Shown: positions 48,998 through 59,445 of the stretch, one piece after another
Position numbering within the stretch: position 1 is the stretch's first letter
How the letters are laid out: each line of letters starts with the position of its first letter
Source: Suillus spraguei
Lineage: Eukaryota > Basidiomycota > Agaricomycetes > Boletales > Suillaceae
Direction of reading: 5' to 3'
Length of the DNA stretch: 64,000 nucleotides
NCBI GenBank assembly: GCA_016800925.1
Contig: JABCPU010000026.1
Location: forward strand, 124,001-188,000
The notes under the pieces: generated by a model
Told to the model about the DNA's origin: nothing
Database searches by the model: none
What the model saw: the letters and a program-made list of their open reading frames with translations, nothing else
Translations under genes and position numbers: made by a program

Positions 48998-51114
48998 ATG
49001 CCCCATTGGACTACTCTAGTCGCAGAGAAGAAACAGAGGCAACTGAAGTCCATTCCACAAGAGTGGCTTGTGACTCCGCCTCCATCCTCTACTTGGATGT
49101 GACTGGTTTTCCAGAGTCATGTGGCCTTTTAAATACCCGAGAAATTGAGATCACCAATACTTCGGTGGATATTTTATTGAAGAAACTTGCAAGTGCAGAA
49201 TGGACAGCTGTTGACGTGACCACTGCGTTTTCTAAGAGGGCCATTGTTGCCCATCAGCTTGTAAGCCAAGTTGCCAGGTGTTTGCTTGGCAGTGTGGTAT
49301 TGACTGACCGACAAGGTCAATTGCCTGACGGAAATCTTCATTGATCGGGCATTGGCTCGAGCGGCTGAACTGGATAATCACTTGAAGAAGACAGGAAAGG
49401 TCGTTGGTCCCCTTCATGGGCTGCCCATCTCTCTAAAGGACCAGCTATGTATCAAGGACTGGAAACCACTATGGGTAAGTCATAATCTTGGCCTAGAGCC
49501 TGGTGACGCATTGTGATTCACTGAGTTTTAGGTTATGTCTCGTGGATTGGGCAGTATGCAGAGAAAAACGCAGTGTTGGTCGACATTTTGATCGAATGTG
49601 GAGCCGTGCCATTCGTTCGCACCAACATTCCACAAACACTCATGGTAAGCGCACCCTGAAGATGAATCCTACTCCTGTGTTAAAAGTAGTTTTAGTGGCC
49701 AGAAACCTTCAATAACATCTTCGGCCGGACAACTAACCCAAACAACGTCTCTCTAACCCCAGGTGGGTCATCAGGAGGAGAGAGTGCATTGGTTGCCCTA
49801 AAAGGAAGCCCGTTGGGAGTCGGCTCTGATATCGGAGGGTATGACAAAAGCTTAGAAATATCATGAGTAGTAGTAGCCTTCTGACGGCCTCCTGACAGCT
49901 CTGTTCGTCTTCCCTCTGCATTCTGCGGCATATACGGCCTCAGGCCTTCATACGGGCGTGTACCGTACTGTGGTGCTCGCAACTCACTTGAGGGCCAAGA
50001 CTCGATTCTCTCCGTGTTCGGTCCCATGACAAGCAGCATCGGCGGGCTCAAAGTATTTATGAAAGCTGTTGTTAACTCTAAACCGTGGCTTAAGGATCCT
50101 CTTGCGGTTCGGAAAAAATGGGATGAAGACGAGTACGATCTCGTGGACCATGGATCCGGCAAGGATTTGTGTTTTGCGATCATGTGGGACGATGGCGTTA
50201 TTGTTCCCCACCCACCTATCAGGAGGTCTCTGGAAATCACAAAAGCGGCTCTCCAGAAGGCTGGCCACAAAGGTTTTTCGTCTAATTCCTCTGTTGAATT
50301 GTTATTGTTCTCATTGAATGACAGTTGTTGAATGGAAACCCATCAAGCACAGATTGCTTGGAGATGTCGCGGTAAGCAGCTGTGTCTTTCACTTTGCCAA
50401 TCTATTGACCTAGTAGCACTGTGTAGCAAGATATCTGGAATGCTGCTTCTGCCGAAGACTACATGATCACAACCTCTAGCACCGGGGAGCCAATAATTGC
50501 AACGATGGCGCTGGACGATGCAGATATTGTGATATCACCCTTCTGTCCGCAAAATGGCGGTATCACTGCATACAAGCTCTGGCAAGTGCAGAAGCTGCGC
50601 CAAAATATCCGGAAAGAATATCTAGACCACTGGAATACAACTGCCTCTGAGACTGGGACAGGACGGCCTGTCGATGCTATCATTTGTCCAGTCGCACCAT
50701 TTGCTGCACTTCCCCATGGGAAGAACAGGTGAGTGTCCTTGTAAATGTGGAGTTTTGAACTTTAAATGAGACGATGCGCAGGTATGCCGACTATACTACG
50801 GTTTGGAACTCGCTCGACTATCCCGCTGCGATTTTTCCTGTGACTACTGTCGACTCCACTCTTGACAGAAAGGAACCTCCTCATAGTTTCTATGACGACA
50901 TCGATAAGGAAGTCTACGAATTGTGTGAGTAGTGCCCCACTGAGCAGCCCCTCAATTGATCAGTGATTTTCTGATGCCAACGATTGATTCAGATGATCCG
51001 GAGAAATTCAAGAACGCTCCTGTTTGTTTGCAACTTGTCGGTCGAACTCTGGAGGAAGAAGCGGTTATAAAAATGACAGAAATTGTGGATGCGGCTCTAG
51101 CAGCCGCCAAATAA
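48998..51114 (+). pseudogene. Fungal amidase (acetamidase-like) with two frameshifts
   Basis: Amidase-signature enzyme hydrolysing amides. Ser-Ser-Lys triad context is visible: Lys in [40 protein letters not shown]. Later exons are intact (LRPSYGRVPYCGARNSLEGQ, SVFGPMTSSIGG, LYDPEKFKNAPVCLQLVGRT, end EIVDAALAAAK). Two single-base losses break the frame. At about 49,093 the N-terminal frame from 48998 (MPHWTTLVAEKKQRQLKSIP) runs into a stop while LDVTGFPESCGLL sits one frame over; an ATG at 49006 can bypass this. At about 49,456 the exon carrying LPISLKDQL no longer matches the next exon (GYVSWIGQYAEKN). No alternative splice site I could find repairs the second. Pseudogene, or two assembly errors in short homopolymers. 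Confidence 0.75.
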
Positions 51115-51182
51115 ATTCGAGATATACTTTTTGTCAAAGATTTGTTCGTACCCACACCTCGGTCAAATACAAACAATCTGAA

Positions 51183-51572
51183 ACCTACAGACAGCAAGAC
51201 CACCAAGGAGCTTGTATCCCAAGCTCTCACACTGAGCAATAGCAGAAAGACTGCAGTATTGTACTTTCTCAGCATAAAGCTCAAGAGAGTTTTCTGGGAA
51301 CTTGAAATGCTTCTGGACGAGTACAGTCAGCTCCCTGATGGGCGGCCCTTTTCACCAAGGACTTCTTGGGTGTGTGTAGCACGGATAGTAATGATCTGAA
51401 AGCAATACATTTACAAGATGGCAAGGCTGTTCAGACAGACATTGCATGCAGAGTAATACTCCTCGATGAGTTTGTGAGTGAAGAATTTGTTAAGTTTAGC
51501 ACGGAATACACCATCTGTTATGAACTTGTGCTTTTTGCTGATTTGAGCGGACATATTGGGGACAGGAGAATG
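51183..51572 (-). pseudogene. Truncated, CpG-decayed copy of RPS3
   Basis: Matches the 5' part of RPS3 (about 47,800-48,213) along its length: a few bases of 5' UTR, the start codon, exon 1, most of intron 1 and exon 2. Similarity stops close to the exon-2/intron-2 junction. About 40 nt around the exon-1 end are missing. Because intron sequence is kept, the copy arose from DNA or unspliced RNA, not a mature mRNA. Most differences from the parent are CpG to TpG or CpA (for example CGCG to TGTG and CGGCG to CAGCA). It cannot encode S3. Confidence 0.88.
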
Positions 51573-51999
51573 ACTGTTTCAGAGTGGATCATGATCCTGC
51601 AAACATTGACACAAGTAGCCTAGGCTCAGCATATGGATAACCCTGGGGGTACCCATGGACCCCTGAACCAACCCCTGACTATCTATCACTGTATAGTAAG
51701 GTAAAACTTGCACACTTTCAGCAAATGTCACATAGTAACATCAGGTAATTGACCCAAAAATGATAAATTCTTAGACAGCTTTATGTATCTGCTCTAAAAT
51801 CTGCATAATATCTATCATAATTATATCCCACATGAAAAAGCTTTATATGCCTGGACTTACTTGGATAGAACCTGCCAAATCCACAACCATGACAGTCTAG
51901 TTGCCAGCTGTCACCAAAATGGTGTAGTATTGCAACACCTGCCAGCCATGGGAATGGATGATTTAGTTGACCCACATTGCCAAGTTGATGGCAAGTGTC
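51573..51999. other. CpG-free stretch beside the retrotransposon
   Basis: I find no CpG at all from about 51,621 to 51,999, unlike the gene-rich part of the window. No ORF or known repeat recognised. Probably old methylated repeat DNA or flanking sequence. Confidence 0.6.
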
Positions 52000-52769
52000 T
52001 GTTAAGACTGTACTCAAGGGTAGAAAGATCCGAAGGGCTTTTGGCCTCAGTTCGTACACTGTGCCCCTTTCTCGAGTAATGCCCCTTATTTCTGGGAGGA
52101 GTTATTCGTCCGAAGACCCGGAAGGGTTTGCGTGACGGATCCGGGTGTCCGAAGGTGTCGGATATGATACGTCTGAAGGTAATTCGGAACATAAGGAGAG
52201 GACAGAGATTAAGGCTAGTTTCGGAACGAGTTCCTAACTAGAAACTAACGGAGATGGACTATCTGAAGATAGAGTCGGAGGTTTAGACTATAGGAATCAA
52301 TCCTAAGTCTCAGAAGGTGACTTTAAGCGGAGAGTGACTTAAGTCCGGAGGAGGCAGAATGAGTAGAATCTAAGATGATATTCGAACTAAGGTTCTACGG
52401 AGATCTACAAGTGGTTTATATACAGTAAGTATCTAAGACGGATAATCAGCAAGTCTGGGACCGAGGGCTATGTACGAAGTGTAACGGAAGTTTATTAGTT
52501 ATTGCACAGCGGATCAGTAAGCATGAATCGGAAATGAGCACAGGAAACGGATCAGTAACACAGGACGGAAATATAAACAGCCGGAGTACCGGTAGTAGGA
52601 GAAATGTCGAAAGGAGATAGACGCAGATGTTCACCAGGGAGTTAAGGTGCGAGAAGTGAGTACATTCGGATGGGTGGTCCGGACAGGATCTGTGGACCGG
52701 ACGGATATGGAAACGATAGGATCTGGACGGATATGATCGGATCTGAGATTAGAAGTATGGTATATGACA
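52000..52769 (-). repeat. 3' LTR of the chromovirus (in gag-pol sense)
   Basis: 770 bp, about 98-99% identical to the other LTR by hand comparison. Begins TGTTAAGACTG and ends TATATGACA on the plus strand. The adjacent antisense gene must be transcribed from this side. Confidence 0.95.
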
Positions 52770-52783
52770 GTATCCCCCCCTTA
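52770..52783 (-). other. Polypurine tract of the retrotransposon
   Basis: On the gag-pol strand this reads AAGGGGGGGATAC immediately before the 3' LTR, the expected place and composition of the plus-strand primer. Confidence 0.7.
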
Positions 52784-52964
52784 GGGCCGAACCCCTGAGG
52801 CACAAGAAGCGTCGATCCGGATCGGACAAGATTAATGCGAGACAATGGGGAAGTTTGATGGTTGTAGTGCTGAGTCTGTAATCCAACAGATATACGGACG
52901 TCAGACGTCCAAAATGATTCCTACCCCCACTTCATATCCTTGTTAACAAAACTTGTCTCCTAAC

Positions 52965-53979
52965 ATGTCTGGAAAGAAATCCGATGCCCCTAAGTCTGCT
53001 GCTGACCTTGTGGCGGATCTGGAGCAACAACTGGCGGCTGCTAAGGCTGCAGCGGAAGCCGAGGCGGAATGGAAACGGAAAGAGGCGGAGGAGCGGAAAA
53101 GGCAGGAGGAGTTGAAGCAGATTGAGTTGGCGGAGATCTGGAGGGAAATGGAGGAAAAGAGGTGGAGGGCACTGATTGAGGCTCGGGTGAGTGCTGTGGA
53201 CTCTCCCAGATCCGGATATTAATGGATTGGCAAAGGCCAAGGCTGCTCCTGCATCTGGAGCAAAGGATGGGTACTGCTCTTGTTGCGTCACTAAGGGCCG
53301 GATGTGCCAGTGGGGTGATGCTGAGAAGAATGCCATGGTGAGTTGTCCGAAAAACTTCGGATCCGCTGATTTCGACGTTTTGTAGATTAAGTCCTGTGAC
53401 GTCTGCCGGAAGGACAAGGCCACTTGTCCTGGAAGGCCCGGATTCGTTAAGGGGCCTAAGGGCCAGAAGAGGCAGCATCCTGCTGGTACTCCGTCTCCGA
53501 AGGGCAAAGGCAAGCGCCGTCAGAGGAGTCCTACTCCGGATGTGGCGGACGCGGATGTCTTCTCTAATCCAGTCACTATCGAAGGTACGGATGAGGATTT
53601 TGTGGAGTACGATGATCAGGCTTGGGTGGCCGCTGCTAATGGCATCATTGCTGAGTTGGCGCGGACCAACGGACTTCTCCAAGATGGTATTGCGGCGGCG
53701 GAAGGGAGTCGGATTGCCATGGAGCGGATGAGCTCCACCATGGAGGCCTTCCTCCAGCAACAGAGGGAATTCCAGGCCCTGCTCATCGAGGAAATCCGGA
53801 CTGGATTTAGGCTTTCCGTTTCTGCCGGATCCGACAAGGATGGCGCTGGTGAGGAGATTGGGGAAGAGGTGGCGGATGAGAATGGAGGGGAGATGGCGGA
53901 TGGAACTGGGGAAGAGATGGCGGATGGGACTGGGGAGGAGACTGGGGGCGCCGGAGGTGAAATGGAGACTGGTGCTTAG
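52965..53979 (+). CDS. Antisense gene in the chromovirus: coiled coil plus Zn2Cys6-like cluster
   Basis: Three exons (52965-53186, 53236-53337, 53386-53979; all GT-AG, all phase 0) encode 305 residues on the strand opposite gag-pol, stopping 57 bp from the pol stop. Residues 8-74 are an Ala/Glu/Lys-rich coiled coil (ADLVADLEQQLAAAKAAAEA). Residues 88-122 contain six cysteines spaced CX2CX6CX13CX2CX6C (C88, C91, C98, C112, C115, C122), one residue beyond the usual linker of fungal Zn(II)2Cys6 clusters. A basic segment follows (GPKGQKRQHPAGTPSPKGKG), then an acidic tail with repeated EEMADGTG-like units. The frame is open although pol has decayed. I recall comparable cysteine-rich reading frames in Agaricomycete retroelements, but no known function. 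DNA binding is an inference from spacing. Confidence 0.72.
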
Positions 53980-56465
53980 TCCAGATCTGGATTTCCGCTA
54001 CTGCCCTCAATGTACTTATATTTCGTTATGTACTCTTCAAGCAATGGGACCAGGCTTGTCCGGATATGCTGAGTGGAAATCCGCTACGAGATCTGATGCA
54101 TTTCCGAGTTCTGTGGCCAGTAGCCAGGAAGTTTCTTCGTCCGTTCCTTCGTATCCGGACCAACGGACGAGGTATAGAAGTTGGCAGTGGTGCCTACGAC
54201 GGTCCAGTTTAGAGTCCAGGATTTCGGATATCTCGTACTCTGGTTCTCCGTCAACTTCGACTGGTGGCGGAGGAGGTTGGATGCGATTGGGGATGGTGTT
54301 CGGAACTGCTGGCTCTAACTGCGAGACATGGAAAACAGGATGTACGGAACGCATAGAATCCGGAAGTCGGATGGCGAAAGAATGAGTACCCGGGCGGGAT
54401 ATAATTTCGAATGGTCCCAAATTCTTCTCCGAAAGTTTCTTCGACGGACGAGTGGAGCGGAAGTACTTGGCTTTGACGAAGACTTGTTCTCCAATCCGGA
54501 AGTCTGGAGCAGGCTGTCTTTTAGTGTCCGCGGGTCCTTGATAGCGTTTCTGAGCTTCGGACATCTCATCTCGGAGGAACTGGTGAAGTTTGTTAAGGTC
54601 TAGGGCATATTCCTGGGCACGGATGGAGGATAGGTTGCGTTCCGGATGGATGGAAATGTTCGGATGATAACCTTTATTGGCGAAGAAAGGTGAAACTCCG
54701 GTAGTGGCACTCGGAGCGTTATTGTATGCAAACTCTGCGAGGGGCAGCAGCTTGGACCAGTTGTCCTGCTGATAGTTGCAGTAGATCCGGAGGTACTGTT
54801 CCAGCGTTTGGTTGGCACGTTCAGTTTGTCCGTCTCCTTCGGGATGATATCCGGATGTGAAGTGTAGGACCATGTCCAATGCCTTTCCTAGGGAACGGAA
54901 GAAGTGGGATATGAACTCTGTTCCTCGATCCGAGGTTACATGGGATGGGACTCCATGCTTAGAGAAGACATGGAGGAGAAATAGGCGGGCGAGATCAGGG
55001 GAAGTAATGGTATCGTGGGTCGGGACGAATATGGCTTGCTTGGATAAACGATCTATGATGACGAGGATGGCTGTAAAGCCGGATGAGTCCGGAAGTTGTT
55101 CAATGAAATCCATAGAGATGGAATTCCATGGTTTTTCTGGGACGGGAAGTTGCTTGAGTAGACCGTAGGGCTTATGTCTCGGAACTTTGGCTCGGGCGCA
55201 GGATGTGCAGGATCTGACATACTCTTTGACAAAGGCTCGTACTCCGGGCCAGGTATAGTTGCGTCGGATGAGCTCGAGAGTACGATTCTGTCCGAAATGT
55301 CCGGATAGGGGGTGGTCATGGCAATTCCGGAGGATGCGAAGTCGTAGATCATTGGTATCCGGAACGTAGATGCGGTTGTCACAACAAAGGAATCCACCAT
55401 CGTCTGTTGTCCATCTCGGATCCGAAGGAACCGGAAAATGTGTTTGTGCAACGGGGTCATTAGGGAGTGCTATCAGAATGTCTTTCCGGAGGTGTTCGGT
55501 GTCCATAAGAACAGCTGCTCTAAGGACCGGAGTTGCTAAAATGGAAGCTCGTAGGGACGAAGCTAATTGTTCCGAAGCAAATATTGGACGGAGGTTGTGA
55601 GGATTAATCTGAGCGTAGTCCTTATCCCCCTCTTTAGGGTAGACGTCCCATCGTCTAGTGAGGGAATCTGGCTTGACTCCGAGTCTTCCAGGACAGTAAT
55701 GGATAATGAGGTTGAACTGATGGAGGAACTCGGACCAGCGGGCCTGACGACGGGATAGCAGTTTGGTGGTAGAGAAATACTCAAGGTTCTTGTGGTCCAT
55801 GACAACATCTATAGGCTCGGACGAGCCTTCTAGGTAATGGCGCCAGGTTCGGAACACAGCATAGATGGCTAGTAGTTCCTTATCATGGACATCATAGTTG
55901 AGTTCTGCACCGGACAGTGTCCGGGAGTAAAATGCCACCGGACGAAGTTCCGAGTCTGGGCACACAATGGATAGTATTCCAGCGATAGCATAATCCGAGG
56001 CATCAGTTTCCACAACTATAGGAACATTCAGAATCCAATGCGTTAGCACCGGAGCAGACGTGAAAGCTTTCTTGAGTGCGGTAAATGATTTCCGGCATTC
56101 CTCGGAAAAGTCCCAAGTGACGCCCTTGCGAGTGAGTCGAGTAAGGGGAACCACGATATCCGAGTAGTTGAAGATGAAACGACGATAGAAGTTAGCGAAT
56201 CCGAGGAAAGATTGGATGTCCTTGACTTTCCGAGGTTCTGGCCAGTCTAAGATAGACTGGATCTTTTCGGACGACATTGTCAAGCCATCCGGAGATAGGA
56301 GGTAACCAAGATATTCGACGGAGGATGAATGAAATTCGCATTTCTCGGGTTTGGCATATAGTCGGTGTTTACGGAGACGTCGCAAAACTTCTCAGACATG
56401 TTCCTTATGACTTGCAAGGTCTTGGGAATAGATAAGGATGTCATCCAGATATACAACAACACATA

Positions 56466-58081
56466 CAGTGGCTCAAAAAACTGTCCGCATGTTTTGGCAT
56501 TTTTCACTATCTATAATATTGTGTGAGAACAAACAAATGCCTCAAAAACATGCTTATACCACATTGTAGTATGGCTTCAGGGCTTTCATTTGAGCCCTAC
56601 ACCGTGGGAATCGGTGGAGATATGGTGGAGATACAAGGCTCACAAAATGGTGACTCATGCGGACAGTTTTTTGACTCAAGTATTTTACAGTAATAACCAG
56701 GTATTCTAGTATTTTGTATGACCTCCCTTGGCTTTAATTACTGCCTCTATCCTTCTAGGCATACTCTCAATTAATTTCTGGCAATCCTCAGCTGTGATCT
56801 TCCCCCATTCCACTGCTACTCTCTCCCAAAGCTCCCATACTCCTTTAGGGGGGGTTTCATAGGCTTGAAGCTTTTTCTTGAGTGTTCCCCAGAGATGTTC
56901 AATGACATTGACATCAGGAGACTGTGCTGGCCAGTCAAGAACATTGATGTTATGTTCTTCAAACCATTCCCTAGCTCTTCTGGATGTGTGCTTGGGATCA
57001 TTATCCTGTTGGAAAATGATATCTTCTTCATCAATCCCTGATTCTGCCAAGCTAGGCAGCAAGTGGTCATTTAAAATGTCCACATACTGCTCAGCATTCA
57101 TCTTCCCCTCAACCTCAGCAAGCATTCCCACACCATTCCATCCCATACAGCCCCATACCATTAAAGAACCTCCTCCAAACTTGACAGTCCCATTAACCTC
57201 TCTGTCTGTTAGGCCATCTCCCTTCTTTTTCCATACATACACCTTCCCATCTGACCCAATCCTATTGATTTTGGTCTCATCTGACCATATAACATGCTTC
57301 CAGTCCTCTACAGTCCAGTGTTGATGAGCTCAGGCAAAGGCTAGTCTTCTCTGCCTATGTTTGATGGAGAGAAGAGGCTTTTCTTCTTTGTTACTGCCTT
57401 GAGATGAGCTGCCTTGAGAACATTCCTCACAGTTTGTGAAGAGACAGGGGTAGTGATGGTGGAATTGATATAATGGGTGGCTTGGACAGCATTATCAGCC
57501 TTTCCTGTAGTGATATGTTGGATAATAGCCCTTTTGTCAGTAGAGGTAAGCTTGGATGGATGTCCTCCACAAGAGTTTTCCTTGTCTGGGTGGCTTTCTT
57601 TGATGAACTTGGCCACAGTAAACTTGCATACTCCAGTTCTAGAGGAAATTTGGCGAGCAGAGAGGCCAGCATAAGACAGAGAGAGGATATTATCTCTTTG
57701 AGCAGAGGAGATGGCTTTCATGGTGATTATGACTATGATACATTAGATATTCTGGTTTATATAGTTAGATATAGTCATAAAATAACATAATGACACCACT
57801 TTATAATTTATATAATAGTGGCATGATTTTTATGGTGTCATAAATAATGATTTATATAGTTTTAATATATACTCAAAAAACTGTCCACATGAGTCATCAT
57901 TTTATAAGCCTTATATCTCCACCATATCTCCGCCGATTCCCACGGTGTAGGGCTCAAATAAAAGCCCTGAAGCCATACTACAATGTGGTATAAGTATGTC
58001 CTTGAGGAATTTGTTCATTCTCACACAATATCATAGATAGTGAAAAATGTCAAAACATGCGGACAGTTTTTTGAGCCACTG
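56466..58081 (-). mobile_element. Tc1/mariner DNA transposon nested in pol
   Basis: 1,616 bp, flanked by TA duplications (56464-56465, 58082-58083) and bounded by 209-bp terminal inverted repeats (56466-56674 and 57873-58081) beginning CAGTGGCTCAAAAAACTGTC. Removing it rejoins the RT frame exactly. Each long repeat is itself bounded by the same motif inverted (TGCGGACAGTTTTTTGA at the inner end). The transposase is broken. Confidence 0.95.
56706..57721 (-). pseudogene. Tc1/mariner transposase, DD34E, inactivated
   Basis: N-terminal helix-turn-helix (MKAISSAQRDNILSLSYAGL, ARQISSRTGVCKFTVAKFIK) and a Tc1 catalytic domain: first Asp in VIWSDETKINR, second in FQQDNDPKHTS, Glu in SPDVNVIEHLW, with 34 residues between the last two (DD34E). 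Two breaks: a single-base frameshift in the AAG/AAA run near 57,365, and an in-frame TGA at 57332-57330 where the family has Arg (AFA-stop-AHQHW), i.e. CGA to TGA. The rest is open but cannot make a full protein. Confidence 0.92.
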
Positions 58082-59445
58082 TACGTCCAGCATATCGGCA
58101 AATACGCTATTGACAAAGCGCTGGAAAGCTGCCGGAGCATTCGTGAGGCCTTCCGGCATCACCAACCATTCATAGGAGCCATAGCGCATACAGAAGGAAG
58201 TCTTCCACTTGTCTCCTTCTGTTATCCGGACGAGGTGATATGCAGATCAGAGATCAATTTTGGTATAAACTTTAGCGCGGCTCGGGGAGTCTAGTAGGTC
58301 GGCAATGAGGGGTAACGGATATCGGTTCTTCTTGGTGATGTGGTTAAGGCCGCGGAAATCTACACAAAGGCGGAGGGATCCATCCTTCTTTTTGACAAAT
58401 AGGACGGGGGCTCCGTGGGGAAAAGATGAGGAGCGGAGGAGTCCGGACGAGATGTTTTCATCAAGGAACTTCCGGAGGGCCTCAAGCTCTACCGGAGAAA
58501 GAGAGTATATGGTTCCGAGAGGCGGACTAGCCCCTTCTTCCAACTCAATCTTGAGATTGTAGGGTCGATGTGGGGGAAGTTGTCCGGCTTTGCCTTTGTC
58601 GAAGACATCCGTGAATTCATGGTAATCGGAAGGGATTCTGGAGAGGTCTGGAGGATCGGATGATATGGATGCGGATCGAAGGTTTACTTCGGAGGGACGG
58701 AGGTAGATGCTGAACTGAGTAGATCCTTCTAACTTGCAGGCACGGCAAAAGGCCACTGCGTTTATCAACGATATGTTAGGGACTGGAGTACCAGTGGAGG
58801 GTTCGGATTTGGTCAGAGGCGGAGTCTCTGCCACGGATGGGGTGCTCTGAGGCGACAGAGATATTGGAGGGAAGGAATCTTCCTTGGGTGGAATACCCGA
58901 AGGAAACAGAGGTGTCGGATTGGATTTTTCTGCCATGGATGGTGTGTCCGGAGGCAGCGGTGATGCGGATGGGGTTAATGGCTCTCCCTGTTCAGTAGTT
59001 CGGAACTCGATGCTGCTCAATACCCAGTCAATCAACGGATTGTGTCGGGTGAGCCAGCTATATCCGAGAACGATATAACATGAGGAATCCAAAGGGGTGA
59101 CATAGAACGTGTCGGAAGTGATTACACCGGAGGAGAATCGGACGGATAAGTTTATGGCCTCGACAATATTGTTATTGCATGTACCATCAAATAAACGGAG
59201 TGGAAGTGGAGGAATCTGATAGGTAGGAATTTTATGTTCTCGGACGAAATCAGTGTCTATGAAGCAGTGGGAGGAACCACAGTCTATGAGGGCCGGAAAG
59301 TCAGATATATTGGAGAAAGATGGAAGAGAGACATATGGACACAGAGAGTTCGGATCAGGAAGAGTTACAGCGTTGAGTCGTAGTTCCGTTGCACGGGTTG
59401 GGCCAACGCGACCCTCATCCCGTACAGAGTCAGGAGGGTCGCGGA

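Noticed and set aside
53041..53760. 239-codon minus-strand ORF between pol and the 3' LTR
   Set aside because: Antisense to the three-exon gene; no domain, no start context, and it crosses both introns of that gene.
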